A stretch of 8,107 nucleotides of DNA from Candidatus Zipacnadia bacterium (GCA_029821215.1 JALGTV010000050.1:1-8107), one strand, 5' to 3'; shown: positions 1-5,161, counted from the first letter of the stretch. Notes: generated by a model not told the origin, from the letters alone. Made by a program: numbers and translations.

Positions 1-183
1 GGCTACTTCTCTGAGACGGGCGGCCCGGGCGTTATTACGCCGTTGGGCCAGCAGCCGGTAGATGTCATTTACCCTTTCCGCCTGCCTGCACTCTTCCAAC
101 AACCGATCCTCGTGGGGGCCAAATCGCTGCCGACCCTGCAAAGTGCGACCGCCGAATTTTAGTACCGGTATCCTGGCTATCAC
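1..183 (-). CDS. Hypothetical protein, N-terminal 61 residues (gene runs off the left edge)
   Basis: An open frame on the minus strand starts at GTG (183-181) and stays open to base 1. It is supported by a Shine-Dalgarno AGGAG seven bases before the GTG and by a consensus promoter about 110 bases upstream. The overlapping ATG two bases earlier is followed at once by TGA, so GTG is the only sensible start here. The visible product begins MIARIPVLKFGGRTLQGRQR and continues as a charged, Arg/Glu-rich stretch that looks helical, ending in an Arg/Ala-rich segment. There is no signal peptide or membrane segment. The KFGG near the start resembles the first strand of amino-acid kinases, but nothing following supports that family, so I assign no function. 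That a gene starts here is likely; its identity is unknown. Confidence 0.6.
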   Translation of the reverse strand, partial: MIARIPVLKFGGRTLQGRQRFGPHEDRLLEECRQAERVNDIYRLLAQRRNNARAARLREVA

Positions 184-295
184 ATTGCGTCTCCTCTGGA
201 TTGCTGTCCGCCACGGTGAGCGTTTTACTCTTGGCAAACTGGTAGCTACCTATTAAAATAATTAACAGCCTCGCCAGCCACCGTTGACCTATGCT

Positions 296-325
296 ATTAT
301 ATTCAATATGCTGTGGCTATGTCAA
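296..325 (-). promoter_or_regulatory. Consensus sigma70 promoter for the gene at 1-183
   Basis: On the minus strand TTGACA (325-320) is followed after 18 bases by TATAAT (301-296). Both hexamers match the sigma70 consensus at all six positions. Transcription would start near 288-290, leaving a leader of about 105 bases before the GTG at 183. The leader contains the perfect palindrome GGTAGCTACC (241-250). A second TTGACA lies exactly 28 bases upstream (353-348) in the duplicated copy, but at 17 bases it has only CCTAAT as a -10, so it is probably weak or serves as a binding site. Confidence 0.8.
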
Positions 326-366
326 TTAGGCTGGTAGTCTGTGGCTATGTCAATTAGGCTGGTAGT
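311..366. repeat. 28-bp perfect tandem duplication over the promoter -35 region
   Basis: The 28 bases at 311-338 are repeated without a mismatch at 339-366. Each copy contains TGTCAATTAGG, which supplies TTGACA on the minus strand, and ends CTGGTAGT. The downstream end of the second copy merges with flanking bases into the palindrome TGGTAGTGACTACCA (360-374), with 7-base arms. The element lies between the 3' end of the DUF2752 gene and the promoter of the leftmost gene. Perfect identity suggests a recent duplication or a selected double operator. Confidence 0.9.
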
Positions 367-385
367 GACTACCATCTGTTCCCCG

Positions 386-850
386 TCACATTCCCAGAAA
401 CCTAATGAGATTGACAACCCACCCGCTTAGTAATATCAGCAACATGGCCCTTCCCGCCCACTGAGAAAACATCCACTGGGGTAGAGGCCGGCGGTCGCGA
501 GCTACTCCGATTAGGCCGGCCACCAGTATTGCCCAGGTGACCAGGTACGCGACCGGCCCTAAGATGTGCGCGGTAAACGCCGGGCCTACTGCGCCGTCGG
601 CCATGTAGGCAAAGGCGGTGGTCATACCACAGAAAGGGCAGGGCAAGCCGGTTAGCATCTTGAATATACAGGGCAGCAATAATAGGTGTTCATGGGTACC
701 GGCGCCACTGGGGTCAGGATTAAGCAGCTTGGCCACTACTAAGATGGCGCCAGCTCCAAAGATAGCTCCTACTGCCTCGCGACGCTCCTTACTCCACCAT
801 GAACCAGGCAGCGTCGCCGACTGGGTTGTGACTGGCCGAGCTTCGGACAT
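386..850 (-). CDS. DUF2752 family membrane protein
   Basis: This is a 154-residue predicted inner-membrane protein. The family signature is clear: a proline/cysteine stretch (PCIFKMLTGLPCPFCGMTTA, residues 60-79) with C61, C71 and C74, matching the DUF2752 pattern of a Cys before a LTGL-CP-CG-T core. Hydrophobic segments lie at about 26-43, 95-117 and 132-150. Between the last two is a basic loop (RDRRPLP), expected to face the cytoplasm. The length is typical for the family. No biochemical role is established for DUF2752; the CxxC could bind metal or be redox-active, but that is inference. ATG at 850 is chosen because the family N-terminus is variable, and there is no strong Shine-Dalgarno. 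The gene lies downstream of tRNA-Leu(UAA) on the same strand with no terminator or convincing promoter between them. Confidence 0.85.
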   Translation of the reverse strand: MSEARPVTTQSATLPGSWWSKERREAVGAIFGAGAILVVAKLLNPDPSGAGTHEHLLLLPCIFKMLTGLPCPFCGMTTAFAYMADGAVGPAFTAHILGPVAYLVTWAILVAGLIGVARDRRPLPQWMFSQWAGRAMLLILLSGWVVNLIRFLGM

Positions 851-1016
851 AGTCTCAATTGTCTGGCTGCCAGAGTAACGCTGGGAGTATAGTGCTGCTT
901 GCCGGGATTGCCCTGATTTACCTAATCTTAGGATTGTCCCAGGTCACGCTGTCCGCTTCGTGCCAAATTTCCATGACCTGCCAATGAATGATGTCATTTC
1001 ACTGTAATAAACATAA
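851..1016. other. Intergenic stretch between DUF2752 and tRNA-Leu(UAA)
   Basis: No gene is seen here. The only structure is the short palindrome CCTAATCTTAGG (921-932). There is no T-rich intrinsic terminator behind the tRNA and no clear promoter for the DUF2752 gene, so read-through from the tRNA promoter is possible. Confidence 0.5.
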
Positions 1017-1105
1017 TGGTGCCGGGGGCGGGACTCGAACCCGCACGGGCCGTGAAGCCCCTAGGATTTTAAGTCCCATGCGTCTGCCAATTCCGCCACC
1101 CCGGC
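1017..1105 (-). tRNA. tRNA-Leu(UAA)
   Basis: This is a class II tRNA on the minus strand with acceptor GCCGGGG (1105-1099) paired to CCCCGGC (1027-1021), discriminator A and encoded CCA (1019-1017). The D-arm reads GGCGGAATTGGCAGACGC as in bacterial leucine tRNAs. The anticodon loop is CTTAAAA, giving anticodon UAA. The long variable arm folds as GGGC-TTCACG-GCCC, and the T-arm GCGGG-TTCGAGT-CCCGC is canonical. It decodes UUA and UUG. It stands alone, away from the five-tRNA cluster, and has its own promoter. Confidence 0.97.
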
Positions 1106-1114
1106 ACCGACTGA

Positions 1115-1144
1115 ATTCTATCACATTATCGCCCGGCTTGTCCA
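1115..1144 (-). promoter_or_regulatory. Promoter of tRNA-Leu(UAA)
   Basis: On the minus strand TGGACA (1144-1139) and TAGAAT (1120-1115) each match consensus at five of six positions, with an 18-base spacer. The -10 ends 10 bases before the mature tRNA 5' end at 1105. This gives a short leader as expected for a stable RNA gene. It lies just beyond the 3' end of the DUF2254 gene. Confidence 0.65.
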
Positions 1145-1186
1145 CGCATCCGGGCTGCGCTCACTGGCCCAGTTGGCACCCAGCAC

Positions 1187-2722
1187 TCACTCCGGCTCGC
1201 CCAGCCGCTCCAGCACTTCCCGCAGATAGGGGCGGAGGTCAGGCTCCAGATAATCAAAATTCACACCCCGGTCGGTGATCTCCCAAAAGTCAGGACGGGT
1301 GACGCTCAGCAACTCCCTGCCCAGGCGCACTAACTCCTGGCCGTCAACGGGTCGCAGGACCTCTTCCAGTTGCTTTTGCAATGAGTCGGCACCTTCGGAA
1401 AGGTAGAATGCGGCCAGGGCCAGCCACATCTTATGTACCCCGGGCAGAGCTCGCTGATGACCTCGCCGTTGCAGTACATGGGCCAGAGATACCAACGAGC
1501 CTAGAATATCGGATGCCCGCGGACACTTCTGCTGGTATGCGACCTGGTTGAGTACCTTTAAGTCATAGGCCACAGTCTCGGCGATGAAGGTCAGCCCCTG
1601 CTCTTCGGCCAGCCGGGCGTAGTAGCATAAATGATGGCTAATGCGCAACGCCAGCTCCGGCCACGGCATTATCAACTCCTCCGCCAGCCGCCGGTACTGG
1701 TCCAGTACATTATAGATGACCCGTTTTTGCCGGGCATTTATCGCTTCCCGCAGGAAGGTATTAAAGTATTTCACCACCAGTTCTATGACCGGCTGGTCGC
1801 CACTCTCCAGGCCCTGTTCCCCAATGTGGCGCGCACTTACTGCCACTGCGGTCGCCACTCCCCCAAACCCCACCATGGCCCCTCTAAGTATGGTGTGGAG
1901 CTGGCGGAGAATCTTGACCTCCACCCATTCGCGTCCATTCTCAATGAGACTTACATATTCACGCGATGGCCCCAGAAAGATGCCTCTCTCCACTGTGAAC
2001 CACTGATCGGATTGGCGGGGCTTTTCACCAAGATAGCGGGCCGAGATATCCTGCAGTGCCCAGATGCTGCTGAGGGCTACACTGCTGTCGTTCATCCGCA
2101 GCGAACCGTTGGCGATATCGGTAATCTGCTCCAGGCTCTGGCTAAATCGCAGTTTCGTGATCCGATTGGTACCGCCTGAACGGCCACTTAGCTGGAGGCT
2201 GCCTATCGCTCGTGACTGTATTTTGCTAATGATATTGTTGGGCTGGAGAAAGTCAAACACGAAGAACAAATAGGGAATCAGCGAGACCAGACAGGCAGTC
2301 ATCAGAACAAAACAGACCAGAATCCCAGTGCACGGAGTATAGTCGGGCTTTATGGTGTGGGCCACATAGAAGCAATAAATAATGCTAAAGATGAAAACGC
2401 CCAGTAGGAGCATGTTAACCCTGGCCGCGGCAAACAGGTCAATCAGCTTGGGGGTGTAGCGGTTGGCAGTCATCTGAACGACAATCAGTACCAAGGTTAT
2501 AGTGATAGTCACCAGCGTGGCCAGGGTGGTAGCAATAGCGGTCAGGGTATAACGGGCGGTGGCTGGATCAGGCTTCAGTACACACTGCAGATAACCCGGG
2601 GCGCCCGGCTGCCGGCCCAGGTCAATGACATGCATTACCGAAAACAGGATTACTGCCGCCATCACCACCAGAATGGCCGTCATCGTAGCCACTTGTTGGA
2701 TGCGCGACGAGCGTGTTCTCAT
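1187..2722 (-). CDS. DUF2254 family membrane protein
   Basis: This is a 511-residue predicted integral membrane protein with four hydrophobic segments at about 13-34, 60-84, 103-122 and 131-158, followed by a soluble C-terminal region of about 350 residues. The stretch from residue 60 to about 122 (Thr/Ile-rich helix, VVQMTANRYTPKLIDLF, then RVNMLLLGVF) is the DUF2254 hallmark; relatives read LVALQLASSQFSPRLLRNF followed by a similar VLGVF helix. The function of the family is unknown. The shape, a membrane anchor with a large soluble domain, suggests a sensory or channel-like role, but this is inference. ATG 2722 is preceded by AAGGTGAGG about 8 bases upstream, a reasonable ribosome binding site. 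A promoter-like sequence at 2791-2820 and a terminator hairpin at 2741-2785 both lie upstream. Confidence 0.85.
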   Translation of the reverse strand: MRTRSSRIQQVATMTAILVVMAAVILFSVMHVIDLGRQPGAPGYLQCVLKPDPATARYTLTAIATTLATLVTITITLVLIVVQMTANRYTPKLIDLFAAARVNMLLLGVFIFSIIYCFYVAHTIKPDYTPCTGILVCFVLMTACLVSLIPYLFFVFDFLQPNNIISKIQSRAIGSLQLSGRSGGTNRITKLRFSQSLEQITDIANGSLRMNDSSVALSSIWALQDISARYLGEKPRQSDQWFTVERGIFLGPSREYVSLIENGREWVEVKILRQLHTILRGAMVGFGGVATAVAVSARHIGEQGLESGDQPVIELVVKYFNTFLREAINARQKRVIYNVLDQYRRLAEELIMPWPELALRISHHLCYYARLAEEQGLTFIAETVAYDLKVLNQVAYQQKCPRASDILGSLVSLAHVLQRRGHQRALPGVHKMWLALAAFYLSEGADSLQKQLEEVLRPVDGQELVRLGRELLSVTRPDFWEITDRGVNFDYLEPDLRPYLREVLERLGEPE

Positions 2723-2740
2723 TGCCTCATCCTCACCTTG

Positions 2741-2785
2741 TCAAATAAAAGCACGCGGCACTGCTGCTAACAGTTCGCCGCGCGC
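2741..2785 (-). terminator. Intrinsic terminator of the tRNA operon
   Basis: On the minus strand GCGCGCGGC (2785-2777) pairs with GCCGCGTGC (2759-2751), with one G-U pair. Inside, ACTG and CAGT add four pairs around a 7-base loop, with a 2-base bulge. The stem is followed directly by TTTTATTTGA. This is a convincing Rho-independent terminator about 60 bases beyond tRNA-Cys. It also lies between the DUF2254 gene and its apparent promoter, so it may attenuate that gene as well. Confidence 0.75.
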
Positions 2786-2790
2786 CCCTG

Positions 2791-2820
2791 ATTATCCTGC
2801 CCTGTCTGTGCAGATGCCAA
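2791..2820 (-). promoter_or_regulatory. Putative promoter of the DUF2254 gene
   Basis: On the minus strand TTGGCA (2820-2815) and GATAAT (2796-2791) each match consensus at five of six positions, separated by 18 bases. Initiation would fall near 2784, so the transcript would begin with the terminator-like hairpin and run about 60 bases to the ATG at 2722. It is located within the downstream part of the tRNA operon. Confidence 0.5.
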
Positions 2821-2845
2821 CAAGCTTAGATATTGACCAAAAGAA

Positions 2846-2921
2846 TGGAGGCGGCGGCCGGAATCGAACCGGCGAATAGCGGTTTTGCAGACCGCTGCCT
2901 TAACCACTTGGCTACGCCGCC
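2846..2921 (-). tRNA. tRNA-Cys(GCA)
   Basis: On the minus strand acceptor GGCGGCG (2921-2915) pairs with CGCCGCC (2856-2850), with discriminator U and encoded CCA (2848-2846). The anticodon stem-loop is GCGGT-CTGCAAA-ACCGC, giving anticodon GCA. The T-arm GCCGG-TTCGAAT-CCGGC is canonical. It is the last gene of the five-tRNA operon and is followed by the terminator. The leader bases GGA just before the 5' end could pair with the U and two Cs at the 3' end, extending the acceptor stem in the precursor; this is probably incidental. Confidence 0.97.
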
Positions 2922-2932
2922 TCCATAATCAG

Positions 2933-2969
2933 GTTAGGGCGGGCCGGTCGGACCCGACCCGCCCCTAAC
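2933..2969. repeat. Long hairpin in the Gly(GCC)-Cys tRNA spacer
   Basis: GTTAGGG (2933-2939) pairs with CCCTAAC (2963-2969). After a one-base bulge, CGGG and CCG continue the stem with one mismatch to a 6-base loop, for about 14 pairs in all. No T-tract follows on either strand, so it is not a terminator. In the precursor RNA it would separate two tRNAs and could be a processing site. Confidence 0.7.
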
Positions 2970-2971
2970 AG

Positions 2972-3047
2972 TGGAGCGGAAGAGGGGATTTGAACCCCCG
3001 ACCTTCTGCTTGGCAAGCAGGCGCTCTACCAACTGAGCTACTTCCGC
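2972..3047 (-). tRNA. tRNA-Gly(GCC)
   Basis: On the minus strand acceptor GCGGAAG (3047-3041) pairs with CTTCCGC (2982-2976), with discriminator U and encoded CCA (2974-2972). The D-arm is GCTCAGTTGGTAGAGC. The anticodon stem-loop reads CCTGC-TTGCCAA-GCAGA, anticodon GCC, for codons GGC and GGU. The outermost anticodon-stem pair is C27-A43, a mismatch in an otherwise regular cloverleaf. The T-arm is GGGGG-TTCAAAT-CCCCT with one G-U pair. Confidence 0.96.
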
Positions 3048-3059
3048 ATTTTTAAGCCA

Positions 3060-3135
3060 TTAGCAACAACAGCTGTTAGCAACGACAGCCATTAGCAACG
3101 ACAGATTTTAACTACAACACATTTTAGCAATAACG
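3060..3135. repeat. Degenerate 16-nt tandem repeat upstream of tRNA-Gly(GCC)
   Basis: Units begin every 16 bases at 3060, 3076, 3092, 3108 and 3124. The first three read TTAGCAACAACAGCTG, TTAGCAACGACAGCCA and TTAGCAACGACAGATT; the fourth and fifth are more diverged. The repeat begins 12 bases beyond the tRNA 5' end and leads into the 9-nt array. Similar units occur at 3528-3559 beside tRNA-Gly(CCC). Confidence 0.8.
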
Positions 3136-3143
3136 TCCTGCCG

Positions 3144-3340
3144 TTGCTGCCCTTGCTGCCGTTGCTGCCCTTGCTGTCCTTGCTGCCCTTGCTGCCCTTG
3201 CTGCCGTTGCTGTCCTTGCTGTCCTTGCTGCCCTTGCTGCCCTTGCTGCCGTTGCTGTCCTTGCTGTCCTTGCTGCCCTTGCTGCCGTTGCTGTCCTTGC
3301 TGTCCTTGCTGTCCTTGCTGCCCTTGCTGCCCTTGCTGTA
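3144..3340. repeat. 9-nt tandem array, 21 full units and a partial one, in the tRNA operon
   Basis: TTGCTGYCS is repeated without interruption from 3144. All 21 units keep TTGCTG and vary only in the last three bases (CCC, TCC or CCG). A truncated unit ends at 3340. The variants form a higher order: CCG, TCC, TCC, then one or two CCC recurs from units 7, 12 and 16, implying block duplications of 36-54 bases. On the transcribed minus strand the units read CAGCAAGGG, CAGCAAGGA and CGGCAGCAA, so about 190 bases of the tRNA precursor contain no U. All frames across it are open only because of its composition, so I do not call it coding. Confidence 0.95.
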
Positions 3341-3432
3341 GGAGCAGCGTCCTCGCCGCGCTTGCCCGTGGCACGGGCTTCCAGCCCCTGAAAACTGTCC
3401 ATATACACCGGCAGGATGCCTGGGCCACCAAA
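3339..3432. repeat. Composite palindromic (REP-like) block between the 9-nt array and tRNA-Gly(CCC)
   Basis: Several short inverted repeats follow each other. TAGGAGCAGCGTCCTCGCCG at 3339-3358 includes GCAGCG-TCCT-CGCCGC with one mismatch. GCCCGTG-g-CACGGGC lies at about 3364-3378. GGGC-TTCCA-GCCC overlaps it, and CCGGCA-GGA-TGCCTGG with a one-base bulge lies at about 3408-3423. No T-tracts follow. The first 22 bases match 5162-5183 at 17 positions, so this window holds at least two members of one repeat family. The remainder resembles dispersed bacterial intergenic palindromes. Confidence 0.65.
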
Positions 3433-3439
3433 AATTATC

Positions 3440-3515
3440 TGGAGCGGGAAACGGGGATCGAACCCGCGACCCTCAGCTTGGGAAGCTGATGCTCTACCGA
3501 CTGAGCTATTCCCGC
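3440..3515 (-). tRNA. tRNA-Gly(CCC)
   Basis: On the minus strand acceptor GCGGGAA (3515-3509) pairs with TTCCCGC (3450-3444), with discriminator U and encoded CCA (3442-3440). The anticodon stem-loop is TCAGC-TTCCCAA-GCTGA, anticodon CCC, reading GGG. The T-arm is GCGGG-TTCGATC-CCCGT with one G-U pair. It is closely similar to tRNA-Gly(GCC) downstream, and both share a related 5' flanking sequence, suggesting that they arose by duplication. Confidence 0.97.
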
Positions 3516-3527
3516 ACTTTCAAGCTA

Positions 3528-3631
3528 TTAGCAACAGCAGCTATTAGCGATAAGATATTGTCGTAGTTGCCGTTGCTGCTGTTGCTGCCGTTATGCTGCT
3601 GTTCACTGCCGTTAAACTGGCCTTAAACTGG
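3528..3631. repeat. Short version of the 16-nt and 9-nt repeats in the Gly(CCC)-Val spacer
   Basis: Two 16-base units (TTAGCAACAGCAGCTA at 3528, TTAGCGATAAGATATT at 3544) are followed by 9-base units TTGCTGCTG (3573-3581) and TTGCTGCCG (3582-3590). This is the same order as in the long spacer at 3060-3340, but not expanded. A separate 11-base direct repeat, with TTAAACTGG at 3612-3620 and 3623-3631, abuts the 3' end of tRNA-Val and includes its CCA. Confidence 0.7.
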
Positions 3632-3704
3632 TGGGCGGTGCAGGACTTGAACCTGCGGCCTCTACCGTGTGAAGGTAGCGCTCTCCCACCTGAGCTAACC
3701 GCCC
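3629..3704 (-). tRNA. tRNA-Val(CAC)
   Basis: On the minus strand acceptor GGGCGGT (3704-3698) pairs with ACCGCCC (3639-3633), with discriminator A and encoded CCA (3631-3629). The anticodon stem-loop is CTACC-TTCACAC-GGTAG, anticodon CAC, reading GUG. The T-arm GCAGG-TTCAAGT-CCTGC is canonical. It is the second gene of the operon. Confidence 0.97.
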
Positions 3705-3718
3705 AATTCACTTAGACT

Positions 3719-3806
3719 TGGTGCCGAGGGCGGGATTCGAACCCGCACGAGCCTTGCGGCCACTAGCCCCTCAAGCTAGCGTGTCTGCCAATTCCACCAC
3801 CTCGGC
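3719..3806 (-). tRNA. tRNA-Leu(GAG)
   Basis: This is a class II tRNA on the minus strand with acceptor GCCGAGG (3806-3800) paired to CCTCGGC (3729-3723), discriminator A and encoded CCA (3721-3719). The anticodon stem-loop is CTAGC-TTGAGGG-GCTAG, anticodon GAG, reading CUC and CUU. The variable arm folds on GCC-GCAA-GGC, and the T-arm is GCGGG-TTCGAAT-CCCGC. It is the first gene of the operon, 14 bases before tRNA-Val. Confidence 0.97.
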
Positions 3807-3993
3807 AGTCATAAAATAATATACCACACCGCAGGTTCCAAGTCAAGCATATGCTATCCGCCGCAACGGGCGGTCCGGGAAGGTGCTCTGGTCTTTTTGC
3901 TGAACTTCATTAATGGTAGTTATGTTGTGCCAGTTACCACCGCGTATCAAATCCATCTCCGACGGCCCGCGCCAGAGGACGGGAGGCTCGTTT
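3807..3993. other. Divergent intergenic region between the tRNA operon and the dehydrogenase operon
   Basis: The left part holds the tRNA promoter. On the plus strand I find no convincing sigma70 promoter for the dehydrogenase operon. There is a short hairpin, CCGCC-GCAACG-GGCGG (3858-3873), and a T-run at 3893-3898 not adjoining a good stem. The Shine-Dalgarno GGGAGG at 3981-3986 belongs to the dehydrogenase gene. Confidence 0.5.
3818..3846 (-). promoter_or_regulatory. Promoter of the five-tRNA operon
   Basis: On the minus strand TTGACT (3846-3841) and TATATT (3823-3818) each match consensus at five of six positions, at the ideal 17-base spacing. The start point would be near 3811, a few bases before tRNA-Leu(GAG) at 3806. 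This is typical of a strong stable-RNA promoter. The dehydrogenase operon is transcribed divergently from the other side. Confidence 0.85.
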
Positions 3994-5151
3994 ATGCTAA
4001 GTATAGACCAATTCAAGCTGGCACCGATGCCAGAAATTGTTTTTGGCAATGGCACTATTGCCAATTTGGCTGACTATGTCGCTGGGCTGGGTGAATGTCC
4101 GCTGCTGGTAGTTGGCCGTGGCTCCCTGCGCCGGTCCGGTCAGTTGGATGAGATAATCAGTAACCTTGCGGCCAGCGACCTTCAAGTTACTGTTTTTGAG
4201 GGCGTAGAACCAGAACCGATACTGAGCACGGTAGAACAGGGGCGCCAGGTCTTGCGGGAAAACAACTGCGATGTGGTGATTGCTATCGGCGGGGGCAGCG
4301 TTATGGATGTGGGCAAGGCCATCGCCGCCTTAGCCCATGAGCCGGGCCGCATCCCTGAGTATCACCGGGGGCGAGAGATCACCGCTGAGCCGCTACCCAT
4401 CATTGCGGTTCCTACTACCTCGGGCACCGGCTCGGAGGTCACTCCCGTATCAGTACTTACTGACCCGGAGCGGTCACTGAAAGCCAGTATTCACGATGAC
4501 CGGCTCCTGCCCCGCCTGGCCTTGGTAGACCCGCAACTCACCCTCACCTTACCACCCCGCGCTACCGCCGACGCGGGCCTGGATGCTTTCGTCCAGGCGT
4601 TGGAATCCTACACCTCCACGGGGGCCAATTTCCTGACCGACTTGTGGGCCATGGAAGCTATCCAGCGCCTGGGGTCATCGCTTCGTCAGGCCTACTATCA
4701 CGGGGACGATCTAAAGGCCCGCGAAAATATGAGCCTGGGCAGCTTGCTGGCCGGTATGGCTCTGGCCAGCGCGCGGTTGGGCCTGGTGCATGGACTGGCC
4801 CATCCGATCGGCTACGCCTACGACCTGGCCCACGGGCACGCCTGTGGCATGCTTATGCCCTATGTGATGAAATATAATATGGAAGTTAGCCAGACAAAGT
4901 ATGCAACCGCCGCACGAGTGCTGGGAATCAGCGATGCTTCGGACGATGGTGCGGCAGCGCAGGCGTTACACGACTGGGTCAGTGAACTGACTGAGGAACT
5001 GGGAGTCAGCGCGTCGCTGGGCGAGGTAGGTGCCAGCGAGGATGACTTTGACCAGATTATCGCCGCAGCGATGAAGTCCGGCTCTACAGCTCACAACTCC
5101 CGGCCAGTAACCGAGGCCGACCTGCGTGAGTTCCTCCAGGAGATGTTATAA
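3994..5151 (+). CDS. Iron-containing (group III) alcohol dehydrogenase
   Basis: This 385-residue cytoplasmic oxidoreductase interconverts an alcohol and an aldehyde or ketone using NAD(P)H. The fold signatures are in order: MPEIVFGNGTI near the start, the dinucleotide-binding GGGSVMDVGK (99-108), VPTTSGTGSEVT (139-150), the metal site D197 in ADAGLDAFVQALESY, then H266 and H270 in LVHGLAHPIG and H280 in AHGHACG. The position equivalent to the second metal ligand of FucO-type enzymes (His200) is Gln201; Gln variants occur in part of the family. I chose ATG 3994 over the in-frame ATG at 3913 because GGGAGG lies 7 bases upstream and homologues begin near FxLAPMPEIVFG. The length is normal for the family. 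It is the first gene of a probable three-gene operon. The substrate is not predictable; maleylacetate reductase or a polyol dehydrogenase are alternatives. Confidence 0.92.
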   Translation: MLSIDQFKLAPMPEIVFGNGTIANLADYVAGLGECPLLVVGRGSLRRSGQLDEIISNLAASDLQVTVFEGVEPEPILSTVEQGRQVLRENNCDVVIAIGGGSVMDVGKAIAALAHEPGRIPEYHRGREITAEPLPIIAVPTTSGTGSEVTPVSVLTDPERSLKASIHDDRLLPRLALVDPQLTLTLPPRATADAGLDAFVQALESYTSTGANFLTDLWAMEAIQRLGSSLRQAYYHGDDLKARENMSLGSLLAGMALASARLGLVHGLAHPIGYAYDLAHGHACGMLMPYVMKYNMEVSQTKYATAARVLGISDASDDGAAAQALHDWVSELTEELGVSASLGEVGASEDDFDQIIAAAMKSGSTAHNSRPVTEADLREFLQEML

Positions 5152-5161
5152 ATAGACTGCA

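Noticed and set aside
62..256. Plus-strand 64-residue frame at the left end
   Set aside because: It overlaps the minus-strand gene and its leader. It has no ribosome binding site, its composition is shadow-like, and the minus-strand frame has promoter, Shine-Dalgarno and start.
284..312. Plus-strand promoter TTGACC-17-TATGCT overlapping the minus-strand promoter
   Set aside because: The -10 matches at only four positions and no plus-strand gene follows; downstream is the antisense of the DUF2752 gene.
1631..2179. Plus-strand 182-residue frame inside the DUF2254 gene
   Set aside because: It is antisense to a recognisable DUF2254 protein and shows no domain of its own, so it is a shadow frame.
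3144..3340. CRISPR-like array
   Set aside because: The unit is 9 bases with no unique spacers. It is a simple tandem repeat, and no cas genes are present.
3108..3431. Gln/Gly-rich open frames on the minus strand and a Leu-rich frame on the plus strand across the 9-nt array
   Set aside because: They are open because the 9-base unit contains no stop in any frame. There is no ribosome binding site, they lie between tRNA genes in a stable-RNA operon, and no non-repetitive domain is present.
3900..3990. T-box or other riboswitch in the leader of the dehydrogenase operon
   Set aside because: TTACCACCGCG only superficially recalls the T-box sequence and is not the right motif. No specifier loop or terminator/antiterminator pair is seen.
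3913..3993. 27-residue N-terminal extension of the alcohol dehydrogenase from ATG 3913
   Set aside because: There is no Shine-Dalgarno at 3913 and the sequence is not family-like. ATG 3994 has GGGAGG at good spacing and fits the family start.
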